From Rhodocyclaceae bacterium (GTDB lineage Bacteria; Pseudomonadota; Gammaproteobacteria; Burkholderiales; Rhodocyclaceae), in the NCBI GenBank assembly GCA_016791115.1, contig JAEUNL010000054.1:97269-161268 (forward strand): a stretch of DNA of 64,000 bases. Reading direction: 5' to 3'. The notes under the pieces are model-generated. The model ran no database searches. It was not told where the DNA came from and worked only from the letters and a program-made list of their open reading frames with translations. This document shows positions 7,857-17,728 of the stretch, one piece after another. Each line of letters starts with the position of its first letter. Position 1 is the first letter of the stretch. The position numbers and the translations under genes are program-made.

Positions 7857-9185
7857 CTATCCCGTCGTCTGGCCTGGCATTCGTTTAGCGATCACGGTGC
7901 GCACCAATGCGATGTGTTCTCGCAGCGTGTACATCTCGTTCTGGAAGGCGAGCGGCAACGAGCGGCGGAACGCGCGGTCCTCGATCGAATCCAGGCGCTC
8001 GAGGAAGCCGGCGAGATTTTGTCCGTCCTCGCAAGCGCGCATCTCCTGTTCGAGAAACTTCAGTTCTCCATACCAGCGATATATGCGCCGGCGTATCCTC
8101 CATGCATAGATCGAGGGCATTACGCGCATCATCGGCAGCGCGATGGCGAAGATCGGCAGAATCAGGAAGATCAGGCGGTCGACCAGCACGGCGGCCCAGA
8201 ACGGCAGGTAACGTTGCAGGAATGGCGGCCCCGACTTGTAGTAGCGCAGCGCCTCGGAGGCCAGCGGATAGTCGCCGTCGCGCGGTGCCGGGAACTCCCG
8301 CGCCCGATGGAACGGCCCGGCACCGTTGTGCACTTCGGTAGCCGCCTGAAGCAGCAGATTGATCAATGCCGGGTGCATGTCGTCGCGCGCAACCAGCGTT
8401 GCAGTTGGCGCAAACAGCTGCGTATTCTGGCGCGGGTATTCATGCACCAGGTCCATCGATCCCTGGGGCAGTGTCAGTGCGGTCAGGAACGGAAAGCGGC
8501 GCGAGTAGGCGTCGGCAATCGCGAAGCTCATCAGCTTGATGTCCGGATTCTGGATCAGCTTCTGGATCACTGTGGATTCCGGTGCGGCGACGAAGATCGC
8601 CGCATCGAGCCTGCCGGCAAGCAGGGCGTCGCCCGCCTGCTCGCCACCGAGCGGCGAGAGCGTCAGCATGTCGGGCGACAACTGGTTCGCCGCGAGCAGC
8701 ATGTCGGCGAGGGCGCGCGTACCCGATCCCGCCGGGCCTACCGCGACGTGCATCGATACCAGCTGGATCAGCCGGTCGAGCGTGGCCTCGCTACGGTAGA
8801 ACACCCAGACCGGTTCGTGGAACAGGCTGCCGAGCGATACCAGCGGGTCGTTCTCGTCGGCTTTGGCCAGGCCGGTCTGAACGAACGCGACGTCGACATC
8901 CTGCGCCGGATCCTTCAGACGCTGCAAATTCTCGAGGGCGCCACTCGAAGAGCGCAATTCGAGCCGGACACCGCGCTGTTCGAGCAGCGCCTTGTAGCGC
9001 AGCGCGAATGCGTGATATGCCCCATCGGTCGTTCCGGTCGACAGGACGATCGTATCGGGTGGCAGCGGGCGCGCGAAATGGAGCATGATCCATACGCACA
9101 GCGCAACCGCAGCCAGGATGGGCAAGGCAGCGATCAACAGATCGCGCGTGGACACCGCTTCGCCCGGAACGCGACGCAACCACAT
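7857..9185 (-). CDS. TAXI-family TRAP-type substrate-binding protein with C-terminal membrane segment
   Basis: About 442 residues. An N-terminal transmembrane or signal-anchor helix (LLIAALPILAAVALCVWIML) is followed by a TAXI/NMT1-like periplasmic binding domain. This domain starts IVLSTGTTDGAYHAFALRYK and includes VGPAGSGTRALADMLL, GDALLAGRLDAAIFV and DYPLASEALRYY. A second hydrophobic segment then leads to a basic helical tail. In classical TRAP systems the binding protein is soluble and sits beside a DctM-like permease. Here no permease gene is adjacent and the protein seems anchored at both ends, so it may be a receptor or serve a distant transporter. I chose the ATG at 9185 for its GAGGA ribosome site; an upstream in-frame ATG at 9302 lacks one. 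Confidence 0.8.
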   Translation of the reverse strand: MWLRRVPGEAVSTRDLLIAALPILAAVALCVWIMLHFARPLPPDTIVLSTGTTDGAYHAFALRYKALLEQRGVRLELRSSSGALENLQRLKDPAQDVDVAFVQTGLAKADENDPLVSLGSLFHEPVWVFYRSEATLDRLIQLVSMHVAVGPAGSGTRALADMLLAANQLSPDMLTLSPLGGEQAGDALLAGRLDAAIFVAAPESTVIQKLIQNPDIKLMSFAIADAYSRRFPFLTALTLPQGSMDLVHEYPRQNTQLFAPTATLVARDDMHPALINLLLQAATEVHNGAGPFHRAREFPAPRDGDYPLASEALRYYKSGPPFLQRYLPFWAAVLVDRLIFLILPIFAIALPMMRVMPSIYAWRIRRRIYRWYGELKFLEQEMRACEDGQNLAGFLERLDSIEDRAFRRSLPLAFQNEMYTLREHIALVRTVIAKRMPGQTTG

Positions 9186-9384
9186 ACGCAGTCCTCGACA
9201 TGGAACCGGACTGCATGGTGCCATGCCGGGCGACTCGTGCCAATCTGTGGCGATGGCGCATCGTGCGACTCGGCGCCATGCAGCAGGCTGGTAACATCGC
9301 ATCAGGTGACACGGGGTTTCCGATCATCGAAACTGCGATGAGCCCGGCTGCCACCGGTCATCCATTCCGACTGGAGTCATACGC

Positions 9385-12300
9385 ATGAACACGACCGAAG
9401 GCATGCAGGCACGTGTCGCTGCCGTCGCGCGCAAGCCGTTCGTTCGCCGCGGCGCAATCGCGATACTGGTGTTGATCGTCCTGTTCGGGCTGATCGGTTA
9501 CTTCGTGCTGCCCGGGCTGATCAAGTCGAAGGTCGAATCGCTGGTCGAGGAGAAGCTCGGGCGCAAGCTCGGCATCGAGGCGATCGAGATCAGCCCCTAT
9601 TCGCTCGAAGCCACGGTGCGCGGCCTCAAGCTCAGCGAACGGGATGGCACCACCCCGTTCGTGGCCTTCGATGCGCTGCATGTCAACGTGCAGGCCGAGT
9701 CGATCTTCCGGCTGGCGCCGGTGGTGCGCGAGGTGAAGTTGAGCAGACCTTACGTGCATCTGGTGCGCGAGGACGGCACGCGCTTCAATTTCTCCGACAT
9801 CATCGAGTTGATCAACAGCCAGCCGCCATCGGACGAACCGGCGCGGTTTTCGGTGAACAACATCGCAATCGAGGACGGCCGCATCGAATTCGATGATCGC
9901 CCCGAGAAGATCGTCCACACCGTGAGCGAACTGCAGATCGGCCTGCCGTTCGTCTCGAACCTGCCTTCGCACGTCGAAGTATTCGTCGAGCCGCTGCTTT
10001 CCGCCTCGATAAATGGCGCGTCGCTGCACATCGTCGGCAAGGCGCGACCGTTCCACGACACGATCGAAGCATCGGTCGATCTCGACCACGAGGGCATCGA
10101 TCTCGCGCGCCTTGCCACCTACATTCCCTTCGAGCCCCGTTTCAAGCTGCCCAGTGCGAAGCTCGACTTGCACATCAACGCCAGCTTCGTGCAGCCCAAG
10201 GACATGGCGCCGCGCTTGATCGTCAAGGGCACGACAACCCTCAAGGCGCTCGAACTCACCGAGCTTGACGGCAAGCCGCTGATCAAGCTGCCGCAACTCG
10301 ACCTTGCCCTGAGCCAGGCCGATGTCTTTGCCGCACAGGTGGATGTCGGGCGCATCGCCCTTGCCGCGCCCGAGATCGACGTCCTCCGGCGCAAGGACGG
10401 CGAAATCAACCTGATGGCACTTGCTCCGCCGCCTGCAGGTGAGAAGGCGGCCTCGGGCGGGCAGTCCGCCAATGACGCGAACAAGCCTGCATCGAAGCAG
10501 GCGCTGCAACTGCGCGTCGGCGAGATCGTCGTAGACCGCGGGGTGGTCCGTTTCAGCGACGAGGTGCCGGCAAAGCCGTTCCGCACCGTGGTGGATCGCC
10601 TGGACGTTGCGCTGCGCAAGGTGTCGTTGCCCGGCAGCGAACCGGCATCGGTTGAGGTGACGGTGCATACCGAGGCCGGCGAAACGATACGCCATGGCGG
10701 CGAATTCACGCTGCAGCCGCTTGCGGCAAACGGCGAGGTCGAGTTGGACGGGGTGCAGCTGTCGCGCTATGTGCCGCACTACGTGCCGGTGTTCGCCGGA
10801 GAGGTGGAGAAGGGGGCACTTGGGGCCAAAGCAAGGTATGCGTTCTCGATGCCCGAGGGGCAGGTCCGGCTCTCGATCAACGATGCCGCGCTGACGCTCG
10901 CAGACCTCGCGCTGCGCCTGCCCGGCGAGAAGCGCAGCGTGGTCGGCATCGAAACGCTCGCGGTTTCGCAGACGACGGTCGATCTTGCGAAACGCCAGGT
11001 GCAGGTCGGCGATGTCAGCTCGAAGAACGCGAGGTTTGCGGTGGTGCGCGGCAAGGACGGCGCGATCAACCTCGCACATTTCCTGGCCAAGCCGGCAGCG
11101 CCGCCGCCAGGATCGCCGGTCGAGGCGCCCGCGGCCGACAAGCCGGACGCGCCGTTCGTGGTCGGCGTGTCGCGTGTCGCCCTGGAGCGCTGGTCCGCGC
11201 GCATCGAGGACCAGACCATGTCGCCGGCGATCGTCACCACGATCGATCCGCTTTCGCTGCAGGTGGCGGACTACTCGACCGAAACGGGCAATCGCGCCAA
11301 AATCGATCTCAAGGCGCAGGTGAACAAGAAGGGGCAGCTCGCGGCCAGCGGCACGGCCGGCGCAGCGCCGCTGCATGCGAACTTGAAGCTCGATGTCAAG
11401 GGCGTTGATCTGCTGCCCGGCCAACCGTATTTCACGGACAAGGTGAATGTGCTTCTCACCAGCGCAGCGCTCACGACGCGCGGCACGCTTGCGCTGGATC
11501 AGGCGAAGGAAGGGACGCTCAAAGGCGGTTTCCGCGGCGAATTCGCGATCAACGACCTTGCCACGGTCGACAAGACCAACTCGAACGACTTCCTCAAATG
11601 GAGGTCGTTGTTCTTCGGCGGCGTGGAGGCGAAGCTCTCGCCGTTCGCACTGAGCATCGACCAGATCGCGTTGAGCGACTACTACTCGCGCATCATCCTG
11701 AGCCAGGACGGACGGCTGAACCTGCAGGACGTGATGCGCGGCGCGGATGGCGAGGCCAGGAGCGTGACGGACGCCGCCGTGCCTGCGGGTGATACGACCG
11801 GACAGGCGGAACAGGCTGGAAGGCCCGCCGGGAAACCGGCTGAGGCTGCACCGGCGGCATCCGCTTCGCCGTCGCAGCCGATGCCGCCGATCCGCATCGG
11901 CAAGCTCGTGCTGCAAGGCGGGCACGTCAACTTCACCGACAACTTCATCAAGCCCAATTACACAGCCGATCTCAAGGAACTCGGCGGTTCGGTGACCGGG
12001 CTGTCGTCGGATGCGTCCACCACGGCGGATGTGGACCTGCGCGGCCAGGTGAACAACGCGCCGCTCAACATCGTCGGCAAGGTCAATCCGCTCTCCGGGG
12101 AGCTTGCACTCGACCTCAAGGCGGACGTCAAGGGGATGGAACTCGCCCCGCTCAGTCCGTATTCCGGCAAGTACGTCGGCTACGGCATCGAAAAGGGCAA
12201 GCTTTCCTTCGACGTCAATTACAAGATCCACAACCGCAAGCTGACGGCCGAGAACCGGCTGGTGCTGGATCAGCTCACCTTCGGCGAGAAGATCGACAGC

Positions 12301-13113
12301 CCGACTGCCACCAAGCTGCCGGTACAACTCGCCGTGGCACTGTTGCGAGACCGCAACGGCGTCATCGACATCAACCTGCCGATCGGCGGTTCGCTCGACG
12401 ATCCGCAGTTCTCGGTGGGCGGCATCATCGTCAAGGTGCTGATCAACGTCATCACCAAGGCGATCACGGCCCCGTTCGCGCTGCTCGGTTCGCTGTTCGG
12501 TGGCGGCGAGGAGCTTTCGCATGTGGACTTCGACGCGGGCCTTGCCACGATTGCGCCAGCGGGCGAGCGCAAGCTGAAGTCGCTGGCCAAGGCGCTGGCC
12601 GACCGGCCGGCGCTCAAACTGGAAATCACCGGCCGCGTCGATCCGGAAACCGACCGTGAAGGACTGCGTCGCGCCAGCATCGATCGCAAGGTTCGCGCGC
12701 TCAAACTCAACGACTTGGTGAAGAAGGGCGAATCGGTCGATCCGGCCAGCATCGCCGTGGCGCCCGAGGAGTACCCTGTGCTGCTCAAGCGCGTCTACAA
12801 GGATGAGAAGTTTCCCAAGCCGCGCAACGCCGTGGGGCTGACCAAGGATCTGCCGGTGGAGGAAATGGAAAAATTGATGATCACCAATGCGCAGGTGAGC
12901 GACGACGACATGGTGGGACTCGGCAACCAGCGTGCCCAGGTGGTGAAGGACTGGCTGCTCAAGAACGGCGGGGTGGCGCAGGACCGCGTTTTCCTGCTCG
13001 CCGCCAAGGTGGGCGGTTCACCCGCGAAGGCTGCCGCGACCGAGGAAGGCAAGGAAGCCAAACCCGAAAGCGGCAAGGCCAAGGCGAGCCGGGTCGATTT
13101 TTCGCTCAAGTAG
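9385..13113 (+). CDS. DUF748 / AsmA-like large envelope protein
   Basis: A 1242-residue protein with an N-terminal transmembrane helix (residues ~23-45, GAIAILVLIVLFGLIGYFVL). A long series of AsmA/DUF748 repeats follows, beginning VEEKLGRKLGIEAIEISPYSLEATVRGLKLSE and recurring as VREVKLSRPYVHLVRE, VNNIAIEDGRIEFDDRP and KLVLQGGHVNFTDNFI. Ala/Pro-rich linkers separate blocks near residues 350-370, 570-590 and 800-830. The last ~200 residues (GERKLKSLAKALADRPALKLEITGRVD) resemble an OmpA-like tail. AsmA-like proteins form bridge-like grooves thought to carry lipids between membranes, and family membership suggests a similar envelope role. It is a single gene, divergent from the TAXI protein. 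Confidence 0.85.
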   Translation: MNTTEGMQARVAAVARKPFVRRGAIAILVLIVLFGLIGYFVLPGLIKSKVESLVEEKLGRKLGIEAIEISPYSLEATVRGLKLSERDGTTPFVAFDALHVNVQAESIFRLAPVVREVKLSRPYVHLVREDGTRFNFSDIIELINSQPPSDEPARFSVNNIAIEDGRIEFDDRPEKIVHTVSELQIGLPFVSNLPSHVEVFVEPLLSASINGASLHIVGKARPFHDTIEASVDLDHEGIDLARLATYIPFEPRFKLPSAKLDLHINASFVQPKDMAPRLIVKGTTTLKALELTELDGKPLIKLPQLDLALSQADVFAAQVDVGRIALAAPEIDVLRRKDGEINLMALAPPPAGEKAASGGQSANDANKPASKQALQLRVGEIVVDRGVVRFSDEVPAKPFRTVVDRLDVALRKVSLPGSEPASVEVTVHTEAGETIRHGGEFTLQPLAANGEVELDGVQLSRYVPHYVPVFAGEVEKGALGAKARYAFSMPEGQVRLSINDAALTLADLALRLPGEKRSVVGIETLAVSQTTVDLAKRQVQVGDVSSKNARFAVVRGKDGAINLAHFLAKPAAPPPGSPVEAPAADKPDAPFVVGVSRVALERWSARIEDQTMSPAIVTTIDPLSLQVADYSTETGNRAKIDLKAQVNKKGQLAASGTAGAAPLHANLKLDVKGVDLLPGQPYFTDKVNVLLTSAALTTRGTLALDQAKEGTLKGGFRGEFAINDLATVDKTNSNDFLKWRSLFFGGVEAKLSPFALSIDQIALSDYYSRIILSQDGRLNLQDVMRGADGEARSVTDAAVPAGDTTGQAEQAGRPAGKPAEAAPAASASPSQPMPPIRIGKLVLQGGHVNFTDNFIKPNYTADLKELGGSVTGLSSDASTTADVDLRGQVNNAPLNIVGKVNPLSGELALDLKADVKGMELAPLSPYSGKYVGYGIEKGKLSFDVNYKIHNRKLTAENRLVLDQLTFGEKIDSPTATKLPVQLAVALLRDRNGVIDINLPIGGSLDDPQFSVGGIIVKVLINVITKAITAPFALLGSLFGGGEELSHVDFDAGLATIAPAGERKLKSLAKALADRPALKLEITGRVDPETDREGLRRASIDRKVRALKLNDLVKKGESVDPASIAVAPEEYPVLLKRVYKDEKFPKPRNAVGLTKDLPVEEMEKLMITNAQVSDDDMVGLGNQRAQVVKDWLLKNGGVAQDRVFLLAAKVGGSPAKAAATEEGKEAKPESGKAKASRVDFSLK

Positions 13114-13231
13114 TACCTGCCTGGGGGGCGCATGGATAGGCGAGCGGCGGGCATGCCTGCCTGAAACCCGCGTGGATATTGGCATGGCGGGGTGGCACGC
13201 CCGAGTGCGCCATTCCGTGCGCCTTCCGGGT

Positions 13232-13939
13232 CTATCTGTCAGTGCTTCCGGCGAACCACGTTTGCATCAACGCCGTCTCGCGCTCGGCGATGGTCGCGAG
13301 AAATGCGTCGGCCTTGCCCATGTGCTTGAAGGCGCTGAAGCCGCGCTCGAGAAAGTCGTGCAGTTCGCCGAGGCCGGCGAGGTGGGCAGGGCCGCGCATC
13401 GCGCGCAGCAGGCCGCTCAAAAGCGGCATGCGCGTGAGTCCGGCGAGCGCGGCGCCGATTTCGCCGATGCGCCCGATCTGCTCCTCGCGCTGCGCCGGGT
13501 TGGCACAGGCGCGGTAGGCGGCAGCATAGGCCTCGTCGTCGATCTGTCGCATGCGTCCGTTCCTGCGCAGCGCCGCGATCATCGCGCTGTCGAGTTCTTC
13601 CGACAAGGCATCCAGCCCCACTGCGAGCGCGATCGTATGCAGCGCTGACGGTGGCAGCATGCGCGTCATCAGAGGAATGATGCGTTCGACTTCTTCGTCG
13701 CGCTTGCTGAAATCCTTCGGTCCATACAGGTCGTCGAGAAAGAAGCGTGCCGCCGGGCCATAGCGTGGGCTGTCGAGCAGGTCGCGATGCGTTCGCGCCA
13801 GGCGCAGCGCTTGCCACTCGCGCAGGCGCATGCGATCTGCGTGGTCGCTGGCAGCCGCGGCGGCGGCGGCGCGCAGCCCCTTGGCCCGCTGCACGTTGTC
13901 GCGCAGAAGCGTGGCGTAGCGCAGTTTGTCGTCGTTCAT
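13232..13939 (-). CDS. Conserved hypothetical protein (FFLDDLYGPKDFSKRD family)
   Basis: A 235-residue, helix-rich, charged protein without signal peptide or membrane segment, so cytoplasmic. The segment ARFFLDDLYGPKDFSKRDEE is a recognisable conserved signature of an uncharacterised proteobacterial family whose role is not known to me. The start ATG at 13939 gives the expected N-terminus (MNDDKLRYATLLRDNVQRAK). In-frame codons further upstream overlap the promoter region of the aldehyde dehydrogenase and are unlikely to be used. It is divergent from the aldehyde dehydrogenase operon. Confidence 0.75.
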   Translation of the reverse strand: MNDDKLRYATLLRDNVQRAKGLRAAAAAAASDHADRMRLREWQALRLARTHRDLLDSPRYGPAARFFLDDLYGPKDFSKRDEEVERIIPLMTRMLPPSALHTIALAVGLDALSEELDSAMIAALRRNGRMRQIDDEAYAAAYRACANPAQREEQIGRIGEIGAALAGLTRMPLLSGLLRAMRGPAHLAGLGELHDFLERGFSAFKHMGKADAFLATIAERETALMQTWFAGSTDR

Positions 13940-14127
13940 GTCGGTTCGTTTCGGTTGTCGTCCGGTTCGCCGATGCCAGTCTAGACAGGCGCAAGGCACA
14001 CGTACAGCGTGCCACGTCGCGCGCATGGCATCGAACTCTGGCGGGCTGATTAGAGGCTCGCGCCTAACGGCCTGTCGCGTCATCCGCTATTCTGCAATCA
14101 GCCAGCACCCGGGAGCGAGGAGACGGC

Positions 14128-15567
14128 ATGGCAGACAATCGGTTTCCGGGCGGCAGCGCGTTCGATGGCGAGCTCGGGCGCATGTTCGCCCAATTGAAGG
14201 CCGCAGCGGCGGCGGATCCATGGCCGAGCTACGCGACGCGCCGTGCGCGCCTGGTGGCGCTGGAGCGGCTGTTGCGAGACAACGCGGCGCGCATCGAAGC
14301 GGCCATCGACGCCGACTTCGGGCATCGCTCCGCGCACGAGACGCGGCTGCTCGAAATGTTTCCGAGCCTCGAAGGTATCCGTCATGCGCGGCGCAACCTG
14401 CGGCGCTGGATGCGTCCCGAGCGCCGGCCGACCGGCCGCTGGTTCCTGCCGGGGCGTTCCTCCATCGTGCCGCAGCCGCTTGGCGTGGCGGGCATCATCG
14501 TGCCCTGGAATTACCCCCTGTTCCTTGCCGCCGGCCCGATGGTCGGGGCGCTGGCCGCGGGCAACCGGGTGGCGCTCAAGACATCCGAATTCACGCCGCG
14601 CTTCGGCGCGCTGTTCCGCGAACTGGTCGCAAAGCATCTCGGCGACGACGTCGCAGTGGTCGTCGAAGGTGACGCCGAGGTGGGCCGCACCTTCTCCGGC
14701 CTGCCTTTCGATCACCTGTTGTTCACCGGGTCGACGGCGGTGGGGCATCACGTCATGCGTGCAGCGGCCGACAACCTGACGCCGGTTACGCTGGAACTCG
14801 GCGGCAAATCGCCTGCCATCGTGGCGCCGGGCTACCCGCTGGAACGCGCGGCGGAGCGCATCGTCGTCGGCAAGACCATGAATGCCGGCCAGACCTGCAT
14901 CGCACCCGACTATGCGCTGGTCCCGAAGGGCGCGGAGCAGGGCTTCGTCGCGGCATTGCGCGCGACGGTCGATGCGCTGTATCCCGATCTCGTGGCCACG
15001 CCCGACTATACGCACGTCATCAACGAACGCCATTTCGCGCGGCTCGCCGGATACATCGACGAGGCGGCGGCGGCAGGCGTATCGCTCGTGCCGCTCTCGG
15101 GCAGCATGCAGCGGCCGGATGCAGCGACACGGCGCATGCCGCCGCTGGCGTTGATCAACCCGCCGGATGAGCTGGCGGTCATGCGCGACGAGATCTTCGG
15201 GCCACTGTTGCCGGTGATCGGCTATGACACGCTCGACGAGGCGATCCGCTTTGTGAATGCGCGGCCGCGGCCGCTCGCGCTGTATTACTTCGACGAGCAG
15301 GGTGCGCGCATCGAACGCATGCTGCAGCTCACGCACGCGGGCGGGGTGACGCTCAACGACACCATCCTGCACATCGCCCAGGACGAACTGCCCTTCGGCG
15401 GTGTCGGCGCAAGCGGCATGGGTGCATATCACGGCAAGGCCGGGTTCGACACGTTCTCCAAGCTGAAACCGGTGTTCAGGCAGTCGCGCCTCAACGGGCT
15501 GGGCATGTTCAAGCCGCCGTACGGGCATTTGTTCGATCGCCTCGTCGCGATGCTGATGCGCGGATGA
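14128..15567 (+). CDS. Coniferyl-aldehyde-dehydrogenase-type NAD(P)+ aldehyde dehydrogenase
   Basis: A 479-residue member of the aldehyde dehydrogenase superfamily, oxidising aldehydes to acids. It shows PWNYPLFLAAGPMVGALAAGN, the LFTGSTAVG cofactor loop, the general-base Glu in LELGGKSPAIV and the nucleophile Cys in NAGQTCIAPDY (about residue 256). The wording of these motifs fits the CalB-like group, whose members act on aromatic or long-chain aldehydes. A GAGGAG site precedes the ATG. The stop overlaps the next start (ATGA), so it is the first gene of an operon with a Tat-signal protein and a GMC oxidoreductase. Next to a fatty acyl reductase, fatty aldehydes are a plausible substrate, which is inference. 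Confidence 0.88.
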   Translation: MADNRFPGGSAFDGELGRMFAQLKAAAAADPWPSYATRRARLVALERLLRDNAARIEAAIDADFGHRSAHETRLLEMFPSLEGIRHARRNLRRWMRPERRPTGRWFLPGRSSIVPQPLGVAGIIVPWNYPLFLAAGPMVGALAAGNRVALKTSEFTPRFGALFRELVAKHLGDDVAVVVEGDAEVGRTFSGLPFDHLLFTGSTAVGHHVMRAAADNLTPVTLELGGKSPAIVAPGYPLERAAERIVVGKTMNAGQTCIAPDYALVPKGAEQGFVAALRATVDALYPDLVATPDYTHVINERHFARLAGYIDEAAAAGVSLVPLSGSMQRPDAATRRMPPLALINPPDELAVMRDEIFGPLLPVIGYDTLDEAIRFVNARPRPLALYYFDEQGARIERMLQLTHAGGVTLNDTILHIAQDELPFGGVGASGMGAYHGKAGFDTFSKLKPVFRQSRLNGLGMFKPPYGHLFDRLVAMLMRG

Positions 15568-16061
15568 TCGGGCGGCGCACATTCCTCAAGGTCGGCCTCG
15601 CGGGCGGCGTCGTGCTCGGCGCGGGCGGCATCTGGTACGCGGCGACGCGCGAGGCCGTGGCGCAGGGCAGGCTCGATCGCGCGACACGCGCGATGTTCGC
15701 CGCGATCGCGCCGGTGATCCTTGCCGGCGTCGCACTGCCGGAGCCGGCCACCACGGAGGACGTCGTCGCCGGCGTGGAAACCGCATTCGGCGGCTTGTCC
15801 GCCGCCGCACAGACGGAACTTGGCGAACTGTTCGGGCTGCTCTCGTTCCCCCCGACGCGCTACGTGCTGACCGGCGTCGCGGATTGGGGGCGGGTGTCGC
15901 AAGCCGATATTGCACGGTTCCTGGAATCATGGCGACGCCATCGCCTGTCGTTGTTGCGTGGCGCGTATGCCGCCCTGCACGACCTGGTGCTCGGAGCGTG
16001 GTATGCGCGGCCCGATAGCTGGGAGGCGATCGGCTACCCGGGACCGCCGGAGGTGAAATGA
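15564..16061 (+). CDS. Tat-signal small subunit-like protein paired with the GMC oxidoreductase
   Basis: A 165-residue protein beginning with a twin-arginine signal (IGRRTFLKVGLAGGVVLGAGG), so it is probably exported folded or membrane-anchored on the periplasmic side. The rest is helical (LDRATRAMFAAIAPVILAGVALP) and recalls the small subunit of membrane-bound gluconate-type dehydrogenases, which travels with a GMC flavoprotein. It overlaps the aldehyde dehydrogenase stop and precedes the GMC gene by 49 bases. It most likely escorts or anchors that flavoprotein. Confidence 0.7.
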   Translation: MIGRRTFLKVGLAGGVVLGAGGIWYAATREAVAQGRLDRATRAMFAAIAPVILAGVALPEPATTEDVVAGVETAFGGLSAAAQTELGELFGLLSFPPTRYVLTGVADWGRVSQADIARFLESWRRHRLSLLRGAYAALHDLVLGAWYARPDSWEAIGYPGPPEVK

Positions 16062-16110
16062 CGAGTCCGATCGAGATCCACGTTCCAGCGTTTGCGCGGG
16101 GTGCAGGACG

Positions 16111-17724
16111 ATGAGCATTGACGACCCGATGCGCGAGGGCATTGCCGCCGGTTGGAAGGTCATCGATGCCTCGACGCTCGATGCGCCGCGCACTATCGAG
16201 GTCGACGTGGTGATCGTCGGCAGCGGCGCGGGGGGCGGCATCGCGGCCGAGATCATGACCACCGCCGGGCTGAACGTTGCGCTCGTGGAGGAGGGGCCGC
16301 TCAGGACGACGCACGACTTCCGCATGCGGGAGGCGGAGGCCTATCCGCAGCTCTACCAGGAGTCCGCCGCGCGCAAGACGCGCGACAAGGCGATCAACAT
16401 CATGCAGGGGCGCTGCGTCGGCGGATCGACCACGGTGAACTGGACCTCGAGCTTCCGCACGCCGCCGGCCACGCTGGCGTTCTGGCGCGAGCGTTTCGGC
16501 CTCGCCGACTACACGCCGGAAGCATTGCAGCCCTGGTTCGAGATGGTGGAGCGCCGGCTGGGCATCGGCCCATGGGAGCGCGCGCCCAACGCCAACAACA
16601 GCTTGCTGCAGAAGGGCGCACAGGCGCTCGGGATCGAAGTCGGCGCGATACGGCGCAACGTGCGCAAGTGCTGGAACCTTGGTTACTGCGGCATGGGCTG
16701 TCCGACCGGCGCCAAGCAGTCGATGCTGGTCACGACCCTGCCCGCGGCACTGGGTCGTGGCGCAACGCTGATACACCACCTGCGCGCGCAACGGCTCGCG
16801 ATGCGCAACGACCATGTCGAGGCACTCGAATGCACCGCCATGGAGACAGACGGGGTGCGCGAGCGCACCGTCGGCGTGACGCTGCGCGCGCGCCATTTCG
16901 TGCTCGCGGCCGGCGCGATCGGCACCCCTGCGTTGCTGCTGCGATCGCAGGCGCCCGACCCGCGACAACTGGCCGGTGCGCGGACCTTCCTGCACCCGAC
17001 GGTGGTGGTGGCCGGCCGCTTCGAGAAGCCGGTGCATGGGCACAGCGGGGCGCCGCAATCGCTCTATACCGATCATTTTCTGACGCAGTACCCGATCGAC
17101 GGACCGCTGGGTTTCAAGCTCGAGGTGCCGCCCCTGCACCCGGTGCTGTTCTCCACCACGCTGCAGGGCTTCGGCAGCGAGCATGCAGAGGCCATGGAGG
17201 CGTTCACGCGTACCCATGCCCAGCTCGCCCTGATCCGCGATGGCTTCCACGCGGAGAGCCGTGGCGGTCGCGTCGTGCTGCGCGCGGATCGGACACCGCT
17301 GCTCGACTATCCGTTGAACGCGCCGATCCTGGAGGCGGCGCGACGCGCCTTGCTCGCGATGGCCGAGATCCAGTTCGCCGCCGGCGCGCAGCGCGTACAC
17401 GCAGTCCATGAAGACTGCAGGGGCTATGCAAGCTGGGCCGAGGCGCGTGCTGGCATCGAGGCGCTGGCGATGGCGCCGCTACTGCTGCGCGTAGTGTCGG
17501 CGCACGTCATGGGCGGCGTGGCAATGAGCGCGGATCCCGCGACGGGATTGACACGTCCGGACGGCGGGCATGCCCACCTCGACAACCTGTCGATCTTCGA
17601 CGGCTCGGTGTTCCCGACCAGCATCGGCGCCAATCCGCAGCTTTCGATCTATGGCATCACCGCGCGCAATGCGAGCAATTTGACAACTCGCCTCACCGGA
17701 CGGGCTGCGCCTCCGCTAGCATAG
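16111..17724 (+). CDS. GMC-family FAD-dependent oxidoreductase
   Basis: A 537-residue flavoprotein. The FAD-binding dinucleotide fold lies near residues 30-60 (VDVVIVGSGAGGGIAAEIMTTAG), with the second GMC signature around GRCVGGSTTVNWTSSF. The C-terminal active-site region contains HVMGGVAMSAD and FPTSIGANPQLSIYGI. GMC enzymes oxidise alcohols; this subgroup, linked to a Tat-signal small subunit and an aldehyde dehydrogenase, would oxidise an alcohol to an aldehyde that the dehydrogenase converts to acid. It has no signal of its own and may be co-exported with the upstream Tat protein. A Cys-rich patch (KCWNLGYCGMGCPTG) might hold a cofactor or structural bond. Confidence 0.88.
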   Translation: MSIDDPMREGIAAGWKVIDASTLDAPRTIEVDVVIVGSGAGGGIAAEIMTTAGLNVALVEEGPLRTTHDFRMREAEAYPQLYQESAARKTRDKAINIMQGRCVGGSTTVNWTSSFRTPPATLAFWRERFGLADYTPEALQPWFEMVERRLGIGPWERAPNANNSLLQKGAQALGIEVGAIRRNVRKCWNLGYCGMGCPTGAKQSMLVTTLPAALGRGATLIHHLRAQRLAMRNDHVEALECTAMETDGVRERTVGVTLRARHFVLAAGAIGTPALLLRSQAPDPRQLAGARTFLHPTVVVAGRFEKPVHGHSGAPQSLYTDHFLTQYPIDGPLGFKLEVPPLHPVLFSTTLQGFGSEHAEAMEAFTRTHAQLALIRDGFHAESRGGRVVLRADRTPLLDYPLNAPILEAARRALLAMAEIQFAAGAQRVHAVHEDCRGYASWAEARAGIEALAMAPLLLRVVSAHVMGGVAMSADPATGLTRPDGGHAHLDNLSIFDGSVFPTSIGANPQLSIYGITARNASNLTTRLTGRAAPPLA

Positions 17725-17728
17725 GAGG

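Noticed and set aside
9358..12522. A 1054-codon open frame antisense to the DUF748 gene
   Set aside because: It is a GC-rich shadow of the plus-strand gene: Arg/His/Asp-rich composition, no domain, and the plus strand has clear family signatures.
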